A stretch of DNA of 62,056 bases, from the NCBI RefSeq assembly GCF_018070465.1, contig NZ_JAGPXT010000032.1:1-62056 (forward strand), given 5' to 3'. Positions 42,901 to 54,900 of this stretch are shown here, in pieces. Origin of the DNA: Micromonospora sp. C95. Lineage in GTDB: Bacteria; Actinomycetota; Actinomycetes; Mycobacteriales; Micromonosporaceae. The notes beneath the pieces are model-generated. The model searched no databases, had not been told where the DNA came from, and saw nothing but the letters and a program-made list of their open reading frames with translations. Both the position numbers and the translations under genes were made by a program. Within the stretch, counting starts at the first letter, position 1, and each line of letters starts with the position of its first letter.

Positions 42901-45900
42901 CAGCCCGGACGTGACGCCGAGCGACCCGAGCACACCGGACGCCACGCCGGTTGACCCGAAGACCTCGGACCCGACGCCGGGCAGTCTGGACGCCGGAGCA
43001 GATCCCGACCCGATCCGCGAGGGCGATCCAGATCCGGACGCCGATCCGGACGCCGATCCGGACGCCGCTCCGGCTGCCTGGCCGGACATGCAGGGCTGGC
43101 CGATGTCGGACACGCGCCAGTTCGGGCCGGAACAGTTGGCGCCGCTGGAGGATGCGCAGTACCAGGACGATGTCGCGGACAGCCTGCGGACCCCGGAGGG
43201 GTACGAGGTCTTCGCCGACCCCGCCACCCACCCGTACGGTCAACTCATCAATGATGGCGGGCCGGATCAGCCCGGCCGGGCAAACAACTGTGTCGACAAT
43301 GTCCTCGCGGCGTTGGCCAGCTTCTACGGCGACCCGCAGGTCTCGTACCCGCGCTGGCCGGATCGGCTCGACAACGGGACCGTCGACACGACGCTCGGCG
43401 AGTTGGACGGCTTCGGTCGGATCGAGAGTTGGATCGGCGGCGAGTGGACCGGCGACAACGACGCCCTCCCGGGCGCGCCGGCCGAGCGGTCGGCCGCCCT
43501 GGCCGACCAGTATGAGCAGCTCTACCAGCGTGTCCTCGACGCCGGTCCGGGCGCGGCGGCGGTCGTCGCCGTCGACTGGATCCAGCTCGACGAGAACACC
43601 GGAGATCCGCTGCTGGACGCCGAGGGCAACACGCAGCCAGCCGGTGAGCACGTCTTCCTGCTCGTCTATCCGGAGGGCGCAGACGGGCCGGTGTGGTGGG
43701 ATCCGCAGTTCGGCAGCACCACCACCGATCCGCTGCCCGGCGACTATGTTGGACTGACGCACAACCTGTGGTCGATGGAGGTGCAGCCCACCCATGCCGA
43801 TGAGCAGGGAGGAAGCCCGGCAACTGATGACCAGGCTGCTGGGGACGGACAACCCGGTGGCGGTGTTCCCGTTCGAGTTCGGCTGGGCGGCCCAGGAGAC
43901 ACTCTCCCCACAGCAGCGGACGCAGGGCCGGCAACTGGGCCAGGGGGTCTTCATCATCGACCAGACGGGGGTGGTGACCGTGCATCCCAGCCTGCCGCCC
44001 CCGCTGATCATGAAACGGTACGCGGCGGCCCGCCGGAAGGGCCGGATCACCGGCCGGCAGGTCTGGCCGGCCCCGAGTCCGACGGACTGAGCGATCCCGG
44101 CACCGCACCGGATGCCGATCCCGCCGCAAGCCCCTATCTGGACGGGCTGCCGGACACCGACCAGGCCGCCCTGCTCGATGCCCTGTCCGAGGCGCGGACC
44201 GAAGCCGATCAGATCCTGGCCGACCTGCACAGCGTCAACGCCGAGGTGAACGCGCAGCTTGGACTCACCGGCGCGGACGCGCTCAGCACGCTCGGCGAAC
44301 AGCACCGCGTCAAGGGCGCCGAGTCCCTGGCCCGTAAGTACCGCACCGAGCTGGAGCCCCTCGGATACGACATCGGTACGGCGCTGGACTCCGTGAACGA
44401 CGTGGTGCGGTTCTCGGTGCGTGGGCCGGAGTCCGAGGCGTACGGGCCGGCGGTGGATGCGCTGCTGACCTCGCTGGAGGCTCAGGGATACCAGATCACC
44501 GACCTGAAGAACTTCTGGCATCCGGGAAACCGGTTCTTCGGCCTGAACTGCACACTGACGGCACCGTCGGGGCGTACCTTCGAGCTGCAGTTCCCGACCG
44601 ACACCAGCTACCACGTCGGCAAACAGACCCATGACCAGTACGAGGTGATGCGGGACTCGGCGCAGTCGCCGGCGGCCCGCGTACACGCGTTCCTCGACAT
44701 CCTGGCGGTCAACAAGGCCAACGGCATCGCGGCGAGCATGCCGGGCGGCATGGACAGTGCCCGGTTCGACACGCCGAAGGACACCAGCTTCGCGAAGTGG
44801 ATGGCGTCGCCCCGGCAGGCGAGCATCCGTCAGTCGTACCTCGACTGGCTCGGTCAGCAGGGCCTGGCGTTCGCCGACGTGCTCGCCGCGCGAGGATTGG
44901 CCCTGTCCGACCTGCCGGGTCTGGACCCTGACCTGATGGGGGGCGCGCATGGCACCGCTGACGTTCGGCTACTTCCTCCTGCGGAGACCGGAGGATCCGG
45001 ACGGCCCGCCGGTGAACCTGATCGCGGAGGCGGACAGCGCCGGGCCGACCCAGGCGGTGATCTGGGACCGACCGAAGCGAGCGTGGACGTTCCGCCCGGA
45101 CGTGGCGGCGGCGATCCTGTGGGCGAATCCGGAACGCCACGAGATCCAGCAGGTCGACCGGGCGACGGCCGAGCGCCAGGTGGCGCACTTCGCGACGGTG
45201 CCGTTGCCGACGGAGGACGAGCTGACGGAGATCTGCCGCTCGGCGGTCTGACCGCAGACCCCACAGGTGCTCCGGCTCGCCAAGGCGAGCCGAGCCAGGC
45301 CAGCCCGGGTTCGCCGGACGCGGCCGGAACCTCGTCGGCGGTGCCGCTCGACACCGACCACGGATTGGCGCAGACCCGGCGGCTCGGGCCGGGCGAGCTG
45401 GCGCCGTTGGAGGATCCTGGCTACCAGTGGGATGTCGAGCAGAGCCTGCGTACACCGGACGGGTACCTCCTGTTCGCCGATCCGTCCACCCACCCGTACG
45501 GTCAGCTGGTCAACGACGGCGGCCCAGGCCAGCCAGGTCGCGCCAACAACTGCATGGACTCCGCGCTCTCGGCGTTGTCGAGCTTCTTCGGAGACCCCCG
45601 GGTGTCCTTCCCCCGCTGGCTGGACGTCCGGCCGGACGGTTCGATCGAGACGGTGACCGGCGAGGCGAGTGGGCTCGACCGGGCCGAGGAGTGGCTCGGC
45701 GTCGAGTGGTCCGGCGGGTCGGAGGGGCTGCCGACGACCCCGGCCGAGCACGCGGCGGCGGTCGCCGAGCAGTACGCGCAGCTTCATCAGCGTGTCGCGG
45801 CGGCCGGTCCGGGTTCGGCGGCCCTCGTCGTGGCCGAATGGGTCAGGACGGATCCCGGCAGCGGTGAAGTCGTCCTCGACCGGGGGCACGTGCAGGTTCA

Positions 45901-48900
45901 GGATTCGCACGCCTTCGTCCTGGTCTATCCGGAGGGCGCAGAGGGGCCGGTCTGGTGGGATCCGCAACGAGGGACGACGTGGCCGCAGCCCCCGGCCGCG
46001 TACCTGGCACAGACGTATGCGCTGTGGTCGATGGAGACCATGGCGGAAAGGGTTACCGATGACGGAGGACGAGGCGCTGACGCTGATCAGGCGCCTGCTG
46101 GGCACGGCGAACGAGATCGAGCTGCACCCGTTCGAGTTCGGCTGGCTGGCGAAGGAACAGCTGTCACCACAGGAACGGGCGGAGGGCAGGCAACTGGGCC
46201 ACGGGAGCTACATCATCGACCGGACGGGAGTGATCACAGTCCAGATGAGTCTGCCGGTACCGCTGCTGATCACGGAATACACGCAGGCCCGCCGGGAGGG
46301 CCGGATGACGGGTCGACAGGTCTGGCCGGCGGAGGAACAGACGGCCTGACGCCGCCGGTCGAAACGGCCGGGGTGGCTGGGCCATCAGGCATCGATCCGC
46401 CGCCGCCGGTCGACTCCGGGCCGGCAGCCGACCCGGACGGCCCCGACCTGCGGCAGGCAGCAGCCGGTACGACCTTCGGCGGCGCGCTGCTCGACGCCGA
46501 CCTCGGGCGCACCACGATCGCCGTCGAGACGGCCCTGACCGCAGGGCCACTACCCGACGGGGCGAGTGCCGACCCCACCACCGCCACAGTCACCCTGACC
46601 ACCCTCGACGGCCCCTATCCGGTACGCGTCGAGCTGATTCCGGCCGCAGCTGACGCGGCGGTCGCCCCGGTGGCCGCCATCGGCTACACCACCGACGGGG
46701 CCGTCGTGCAGGTGTCGACGAGCGCCCACCCGGACCACGTCCGGCGGGCGGTGGCGGCGGCGCTCGCCGAAGTGGACGCGATCGCCCAGCAACGGGCCGA
46801 GGGGCTGCGGTTCGACGCGACCACCGCACTCGCCGAGGGTGCCCGGCCGGAGGGTGACGGCACCCGCGTGCTGACCGCACGTGACATCGGCCACCTCGCC
46901 GAGCTGCGGGTGGTGCTCGCCGACAGCGCCACCATCGCCGATCCGGCAACCGCCGGCCAACTACGCGCCGAGGCGCTGAGTCTGCTCGTCGCCTCCGGTC
47001 TCCTCGAACAGGAACCGGCGCACGTCGTGCACGGGCTCGGCAGCAACACGCCGGTCGTCGGGCCGGAAGCGGCCCGCGCCCGCCTCGACCTGATCCACCA
47101 TCACCTCGGTCCGCTCGCCACCGAGGTGGAGAACCTGATCGGGCTCGCGCGAAGCGACGGGCAGCAGCTCGTGGCGGACATCCGGGCGGCTCAGTCGGCG
47201 ATCCGCGCCGAGGCGCGTTCCTGGGCGCAGCAGGCCACCGAACTGCGCAACCAGGCCGATCTCGCGTTGACCGCCAGGGTGGACGCCACCCTCGGGGTGG
47301 CGCCCGACCACGTCTTCGACCGGCTCGTCATCGGCGGTGGCTGGGCCGCGACCGCTGACTTCGTCACCATGGGTGCCGCGGCGGACCCCGGCCACGGCCT
47401 GCCACCGGTGCTCTGCATCTCACAGGGGCACGACCCGTGGGCGGAACGCCAGGCGCTGCTGATGGGGCAGGTTCCGTCGGAGCTGGAACTTCCCGGCCTG
47501 CCGTTCCAGCCGGCCGACCTCGCCGAGGCGGGCGCCCAGTTCACCCCCTCCGACGTCTTCGCCGACGCGGTGGGCGCGGCGCGCGCGCTCTCCGGCATGC
47601 CGACCTACCAGGGCACCGCCACCTCGATCACTCCTCGACCGGCCGACGCCACGGGCTGGCCCGACGGCGCCAACTTCCGACTCACCGTCAACGGCCGGGA
47701 CATCTACACCAGCTCCGTCGACATCGTCAGCGGGCCGGGACCGTCCCGGGTACCCAGCGTCCCGACAAACGCCACCGGCACCTACGTCGACCCGACCACC
47801 GGCTACCGCGTCGACCGCTCGGGCAGCACGCCGCTGTTCCAGGACCCGGACGGCAACCCGATCGCACCGGAGAGCGTGCCGGCGCCCGTACGAGCCGTTC
47901 TCGGTGGTCCGGGCACCAACCGGGGCGATCTGCCGTTGCTCGCGGATCTGACCGGGCGACCGACCGATCCGCTGGTGGTCGACCCGACCTCCGGGTACGC
48001 CGTGGACGTCACGACCGGCCAGGTTGTCGACCCCGACGGCACGCCGCTGGACGCCGGTGCCGTGCCGGCCGAGGTCGGTGCCCGGCTGGGCTTCGCTCCG
48101 GACGGATCCTTCAGTGATCCTCGACCGGCCGCGCCACCTGTCGACTTCGGTGGGCAGAACCTCGCCGACGCGTACCGCCCCGGTGACCGGGTACTCGTCT
48201 TCGGCGCGGGTGCCTCCGGCGCGTGGGACATCGAGCAGGCCGCGGCGTCGCCCGCCGCGAGCGTCGACTGGTCGGCCCGCGCGATGGACCCACCGCCCGA
48301 TCAGCTCACCGGTGACCCGGACCAGGACGCCGAGGCGCGCCTGCGGTACAGCTTCGGCGGCGGGTACAACCGGCGGAACACACTGCCCGACGTCGGTGCC
48401 TACGCCGACACCGTGCAGAGCCAGGTCGACCGATCGCTCCGGGAGATCGTCAGCCTCCGGCACACCGTCGACGGCCGCTTCCTGGTGGAGTTCACCGACG
48501 GCAGCCGACAGGCGTACGACCGGGTGGTGCTCTCGATCGGCCAGGCGGCCGAGTTCCCCGGGGGTGTCGCCAACCTGGTCAGCGGGCTCGGCCTGGCGCC
48601 ATTGGACGGACCGGTGGCCGTTCCGGACACCGAGACCGATCTGCTGGGCCTTCAGGACGCCTCGGGGCGGCTCCGCGTCCTGGGCGCGGCCAGTGTCGCC
48701 CCGGGTGTGGTGGCCGAGACGTCCGCCCCGTCGGAGGTACGTGCCCTCCTGACCGCCCAGGCCAATGCGTTGCCCGACGACTCCCGGGGTATCGCGCCCA
48801 GCATCCGGTTCCATGCGCAACGGATCGCCGAGGCCAACCGACCCGCACCGCCGACCGCACCGGGTGACGGTCAGACCGTACCCGGTGCCCCGTCCGGGCC

Positions 48901-51900
48901 GGACGACCTAGACGTCGTGGTACCTCGGGGGCCCCTCCCAGGCCCAGCGGACGTCGAGCCAGGGCAGCGGTCCGTACCGGTCGATCAGACGTTGCCCGAG
49001 AGCGGGCACGTCGACGCCGACCGGTCTGCCGTCGATGTCCTGGCCGACGCCGTACGGCAGGATCTCGACCCGGTTGCGGTCGAACTGGACGTAGCGCAGG
49101 TGGGGGAGGTTGCGGCTGGCGGCCAGCGCCTCGGCACCGGCGGCGCCGATGTCGCAGCGGGACAGACCGAGCCAACGCAGCCGGCCCAGAAAGCCGGATC
49201 CAGCGAGGTGCCGCACACCGGCGTCGCCGATGGGGTTTCCGCCCAGGTCCAGTCCGACCAGCTGTCCCAGCAGGGGCGACGCGGCGATGTCGGCGACGCG
49301 TCCGGAAACGTCGGTAAGCACCAGGTGCCGGACGGGAACGTCCCGCCAGACCTCGATTCCGTGGTCGAGGAAGGCGTCGGCACGCATGGTCACCGACTCG
49401 ACGAATCCGCGCCGCAGCCGCCAGTCGTCGACCAGCCGCTCGACGGGACGGGCGAGCCGTGGTCCGATCCTCCGCCGGAGCAGCAGACGTCGGGGGGTAC
49501 TCCCGCCGTCGAGGTCGAGGCGGATCAGCTCGGCGTGCTCGGGGTCGGTGGTCTCGATGGCGTCGGCGTAGCGTCGCCGCAGGTCGAGGTCGTCGGGGTC
49601 GGCGAGGATGGCGGCGTAGAGGTCGGCGGTCATGGCCATGACGGCAGCGTATCGACGGACGGCGCGAACACCGCCCCTCGTGGCCCGTCGTTGCCGGAGA
49701 GCCGACGGTTCGGGCCGGGTGAACTGGCTCCGCTTGAGGATCCACGTTTCCAGGACGATCTCGCGGCGAGCCTCGCCACCGGGCAGGGGTACGCGGTCTT
49801 CGCGGACCCGTCGACCCATCCGTACGGGCTGCTGGTCAACGACGGCGGACCAGAACAGCCCGGTCGCGGCAACAACTGCCTCGACTCGTCGCTGGCGGCG
49901 CTGGCCAGCTTCCACGGCGAGCCGCAGGTGTCCGTACCGCGCTGGGCGGACCGCTTCGCCGACGGCTCGATCGACCGCGTCACGGGTGAGCGGGGCGGAC
50001 TGGAGCGCGCCGAGGCGTGGATCGGCGGGGAATGGATCGGTGGTTCCGGCAGCCTGCCGACGGACCTGTCCGCTCGTACGGACGCGGTCACCGCCCAGTA
50101 CGCGGACCTCTACCGGCAGGTGGCGGACGCCGGCCCCGGGGCGTCGGCGCTGGTGGTGGCCGACTGGCTGTTGCTCGACGCGGCCGGGAATGTGGTGCTC
50201 GACGAGGCTGGCCGACCTGAGGTCGACAGTTCCCACGCCTTCGTGATCGTCTTTCCGGCGGACGCTGACGCGCCGGTGTGGTGGGATCCGCAGACCGGCA
50301 CGACGTCGGTGGAGATGCCCGCCGCCGATGTGCGGGAAACCCACGCACTCTGGGCGATGATGGTGCCTGACGGAGAGGGGCGAGTTGACCGAGGACGAGG
50401 CGCTGACGCTGATCAGCCGACTGCTGCGAACCGGGAATCCGATCGTGTTACGGGAGTTCGAGTTCGGCTGGCTGGCCCGGGAGAGACTGTCGGAGCAGGA
50501 GCGGGCCTCGGGGATGCACGTGGGCCAGGGCAGCTACATCATCGACCGCTCGGGAGTGGTCACCGCGCACACCAGCCTGCCGCCACGTCGGGTGATGGAG
50601 GAGTACGCGCAGGCGCGCCGCGAGGGCAGGATCAAGGGTCGCCAGGTGTGGCCCGAGGCGGACCCGACAGCCTGACCCGGACCGACGGCTCGATTCCGTC
50701 GGACGATCCGACCGGGGACACCGGACCTACCGGTCCCGGTGGCCCTCCGGGACCGGGCACCGACCCCGCGACCGCCACTGACGGGCCCGATCTTCGCCGG
50801 GCCGCTGCCGGTACGACCTTCGGTGGTGCGCTGCTCGACGCCGATCCCGCCCGGACCGGGGAGGCCATCCAGGCCGCCGTGGACGGCGGGGCACTGCCCG
50901 ACCGCGCCCGCGTCGACCCGGCCACCGGCACCGTCACCCTGGACACGCTGGACGGTCCGTACCGGGTACGCATCGAGCTGACCGATCCTGCGGCGAACGT
51001 GCCGCTCGTCCCCGTCGCCACCGTGCAGTACCACCCCGATGGTGCGGTGGTGCGGGTGTCGACCGGGGCGCATCCGGACCACGTCCGCCGTGCCGTGGCC
51101 GCGGCCCTGACCGAGGTGGACACCGTCGCTCAGGAACGGGCCGCGGGGCTGCGCGTCGACGCCACCGCGGCGCTCGCCGAGGGCGCTCGGCCGGAGGGCA
51201 ACGGTTCCCGGACTCTCACCGCCCGGGACATGGGCCGCCTCGCCGAACTGCGGGTCGTGCTCACCGACAGCGCCGCCACGTCAGAGCCGGCCCGAGCCGG
51301 TCAACTACGAGCCGAGGCGTTGAGTCTGCTCGTTGCCTCCGGGCTGCTGGAGCAGGAGCCGGCCGCCCCCGTTCACGGACACGGCGCCAACGTGCCAGTG
51401 GTCGGCCCGAAAGCGGCCCAGGCGCGCCTGGATCTGATCCGGAACCATCTCGGCACCCTCGCCCCGGAGGTCGAGAACCTGCTCGGGCTCGCCCAGAGCG
51501 ACGGGCAGCAACTCGTCGGACAACTGCGCGTCGCTCAATCGGCGGTCCGTGCTGAGGCCCGAGCCTGGGCCCAGCAGGCGACCGCCCTGCGCAACGAGGC
51601 CGACGTCGCGCTTACCGCCCGGGTGGACTCCGCGCTGGACGCGGCACCCGATCATGTTTTCGGCCGGTTGGTGATCGGTGGTGGCTGGGCCGCCACCGCT
51701 GACTTCGTCACCCTGGGCGCTCCCGCCGACCCCGGGAACGGTCTGCCACCGGTGCTTTGCGTCTCTCAGGGGCACGACCCGTGGGCGGAGCGGCAGACGC
51801 TGCTGATGGGGCAGGTCCCCGCCGAGCTGGAACTTCCCGGGCTGCCGTTCCAACCGTCCGACCTGGGCGAGGAGGGCACCGGGTTCACCCCGTCCGATGT

Positions 51901-54900
51901 GTTCGCCGACGCGGTGGGCGCGGCCCGCGCGCTCAACGGCATGCCCACCTACCAGGGACTGGCCACCTCGGTCACGCCGCGCCCGGCTGACGCCACCGGA
52001 TGGCCCGACGGTGCGAACTTCCGGGTGACCATCGGCGGGCGGGAGTTCTTCACCGCAGCACTGGACATCGCAACCGGTCCCGGCCCTTCCCGGGTGCCCA
52101 CCGCGCCGACCGGCACCGCCGGCGAGTACGTCGACCCCACCACCGGTTACCGCGTGAACCGCTCCGGGACCGCACCAGTGTTCCGCGACCCGGCTGGTGC
52201 GGTCGTCGGTCTGGAAAGCCTCCCCCCGCACGTACGAGCCGTTCTCGGCGGTACGGACGCCTCGGATCTGCCACTGCTCACCGATCTCAGTGGCCGACTG
52301 ACCGACCCGCTGGTGGTCGACCCGTCCAGCGGCCACGCGGTGAACATCCTGACCGGGCAGGTGCACGACCCGGCGGGCGACCCGGTGGACCCACGGGCAC
52401 TGCCCGAGGAGGTCGCGGCCCGACTCGGCCACGCCCGGGACGGCTCGTTCACCGATCCCCGCCCGGCCGCGTCGCCGGTCGACTTCGGCGGGCAGAACCT
52501 GGCCGACACCTACCAGCCGGGCGACCGGGTACTGGTCTACGGGGCGGGACCGTCCGGCGCATGGGACATCGAGCAGGCCGCTGCCTCCGCAGCGGGGCGC
52601 ATCGACTGGTCGGCCCAGGCCAGGCCGCTACCGGCCGACCGGGTGACGGGTGATCCCATCGTCGACGCCCGAGCGCAACTGGAGTTCAGTTTCAGCGGCG
52701 GCGATAACCGACGTAACAACCTGCCCGGCCTCGGTGCGTACTCAGACGCTGCCCAGGCCCGCGTGTCGGACATGGCGCTGCGCAGCGTCGTCGGCATCCG
52801 GCACACGGTCGACGGAGCGTTCGTCGTCGGGTTCAGCGACGGCACCGAGCAGGTATACGACCGAGTGGTGCTCTCGATCGGGCAGGAGCCCCGGCTTCCC
52901 GGTGGCGTGCACACCCTGCTGTCCGAAATCGAGTTGGCAACACTCGAAGGACCGTCCATCCGCACGAAGGACCCGGTCCCTGACCTGCTGGGGCTACGTG
53001 ACCGCAGTGGTCAGCTCAGGGTCCTCGGCGGTGCCAGCGTGGCCGGGGCGCTCCTGGCCAGGGTCGATGAGGGCCTGACGGAGGTCGTCCTGCGTCAGGC
53101 AGCGGCACTGCCCGACGACTCGCAGGGCATCCCGCCCAGCATCCGGTTCCACGCCCAGCGAATCGCCGAGGCGAACCGCGGTGTCCCGCCGGTGCCGCCG
53201 TCGATCGACGGCGGCGCGCCGCCGGATTCTCCTTCAGACCTCATCCCAGAGGGCGATGCTGTACAGCTTCCAGCCCCACTGGATGTCGAGCCAGGGCAGC
53301 GGGCCGTACCGGGCGATCAGTTCCTGCCCGAGCGGAGGCATCTCGACCCAGACGGGCGATCCGTCGATGTGCTGCCCGTGGCCCTGGGCGGTGACCTCGA
53401 CGGGGTTGCGCCGCAGGTCGACGTAGCGCAGGGCGGGCAGGTTGCGGGTGGCGGCGAGGGTCTCGGCTCCGGCCGGGCCGATGCCGCAGCGCGCCAGGCC
53501 CAGCCAGCGGATCCGGCGCAGGTGCGGGGAGTCGACGAGGGTGGCGAGTCCGTCGTCGCCGATCGGGTTTCCGCGCAGGTCGAGGGCGACCAGGCGGTCG
53601 AGGCAGGCGACCTGGGCGACGTCCGTCATGAGGCCGGCGGCTTCGGTCAGGACCAGGTGGCGGACGGGGTGGTGGGCCCAGACCTCGTCGCCGTGGTCGA
53701 TGAGGGTACGCGCGGTCATGGTGACCGACTCGATGAGGCCGTTGCGGATTCGCCAGTCGACGAGCAGGTGAGCCACGGGATCGGCGAGGCGCGGGTGGAT
53801 CCGCCGGTGCAGGAACAGCATCTCCCTGGTGCCGTCGGCCCCTTCCAGGTCGAGGCGGATCAGATCGGCCCGCTCGGGATCGGTGGTCTCGATGGCGTCG
53901 GCGTAGCGTCGCCGCAGGTCGAGGTCGTCGGGGTCGGCGAGGATGGCGGCGTACAGGTCGGCGGGCGTGGCCATGACGCCAGGGTATCGACGGGCGACGC
54001 GATCACTGCCGGTGCCGTTCCGGGCTCCACCTTCCACGGTCTGGGCCGCCCGGTGGCCGACCCGGCGGCGGTGCTGGATCTGGCCCGGTCCGCGCTGCCG
54101 CAGATCGCGCAGTACGCCCGGGTGGACGCGGTGACCCCGATCGGGCCGGACCTGTTCGAGATCCGCACTGCCGGGCAGCATCCGCTCACCGTACGGCTCG
54201 CCAGTGCTCCGCTGCCCGACGGCCTGGTGGCCCGATCGACCCGCGACCCGGACGGCGTCCTCACCGTCACGGTCTCCGACCGGGCCGCCGATCCGGTGGT
54301 GGCGCGGGCGCTGGCGCACGAAGTCGCCGAGTTGGCGGCGCTGCACGAGGCCGGTCGGGCGCTCGTCGGTCCGCTGGACCCGGGTAACGTCCAGGGCCCC
54401 ATCGACCCGACCGGGCTGACCGCCCACGACCGGGGCCGGATGGCGGAGATCCGGCTGCTTGCCGCCACGTACGACGCCGCCGACCCGGGCACCCGACCTG
54501 CCGTGCGCGCCGAGATCGACGCCCTCGCCGGTCACCTCGGCCTGCGGGTCGGTGACCCGGACGTCCGGTCACGGTGGGCGGTCCTACCTCGGGACGTGCT
54601 GGCGCACCTGATGCGGCTCAGCGTGCCGTCGATCACGCCCGAGGCGGTCGCCACGGTGCTTGCCGGTGGCGCGACCCTCACCGAGGTCGAGCGGATCAGG
54701 TTGTTCGACTACCGGGCCAGACTGGCGCCGGACTTCCAGGTGCCCCAGCAGGCGGACCTGGACGCCCGGCTGCGGGAGCTGGCGACCGAGGCCGAACACG
54801 CGCAGGCCGGCCTGCCACGGATGCCGGCCTTCGCCGGTCAGATCGTCGGCCTCCCGCAGGCAAGACTCGACCGGATCCGGGCGGTGGATTCGCAGCTCGC

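Larger units (their letters stand above)
45377..53986. repeat. Tandem duplication, period about 4.33 kb
   Basis: Unit 1 (45377-49651) and unit 2 (49703-53986) each contain papain domain, YrhB-like gene, flavoprotein domain and antisense LRR gene in the same order. The lead motif, catalytic Cys and His, and both ends of the nested immunity gene are separated by exactly 4,326 bp between units; flavoprotein landmarks shift to 4,344 and 4,338, and the LRR ends to 4,326 and 4,335. All values are multiples of three, so the reading frames are preserved throughout. Sequence divergence shows it is not a recent copy. Confidence 0.88.

Noticed and set aside
42539..44950. An 803-codon antisense frame within the giant effector
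   Set aside because: No domain, no ribosome site and composition of a shadow frame; unlike the two LRR genes it has no paralogue or recognisable family.
45669..46058. Upstream extension of nested immunity gene 3
   Set aside because: These codons are the shadow of papain domain 3; paralogues begin at the equivalent of 46059 and the ribosome site is immediately before it.
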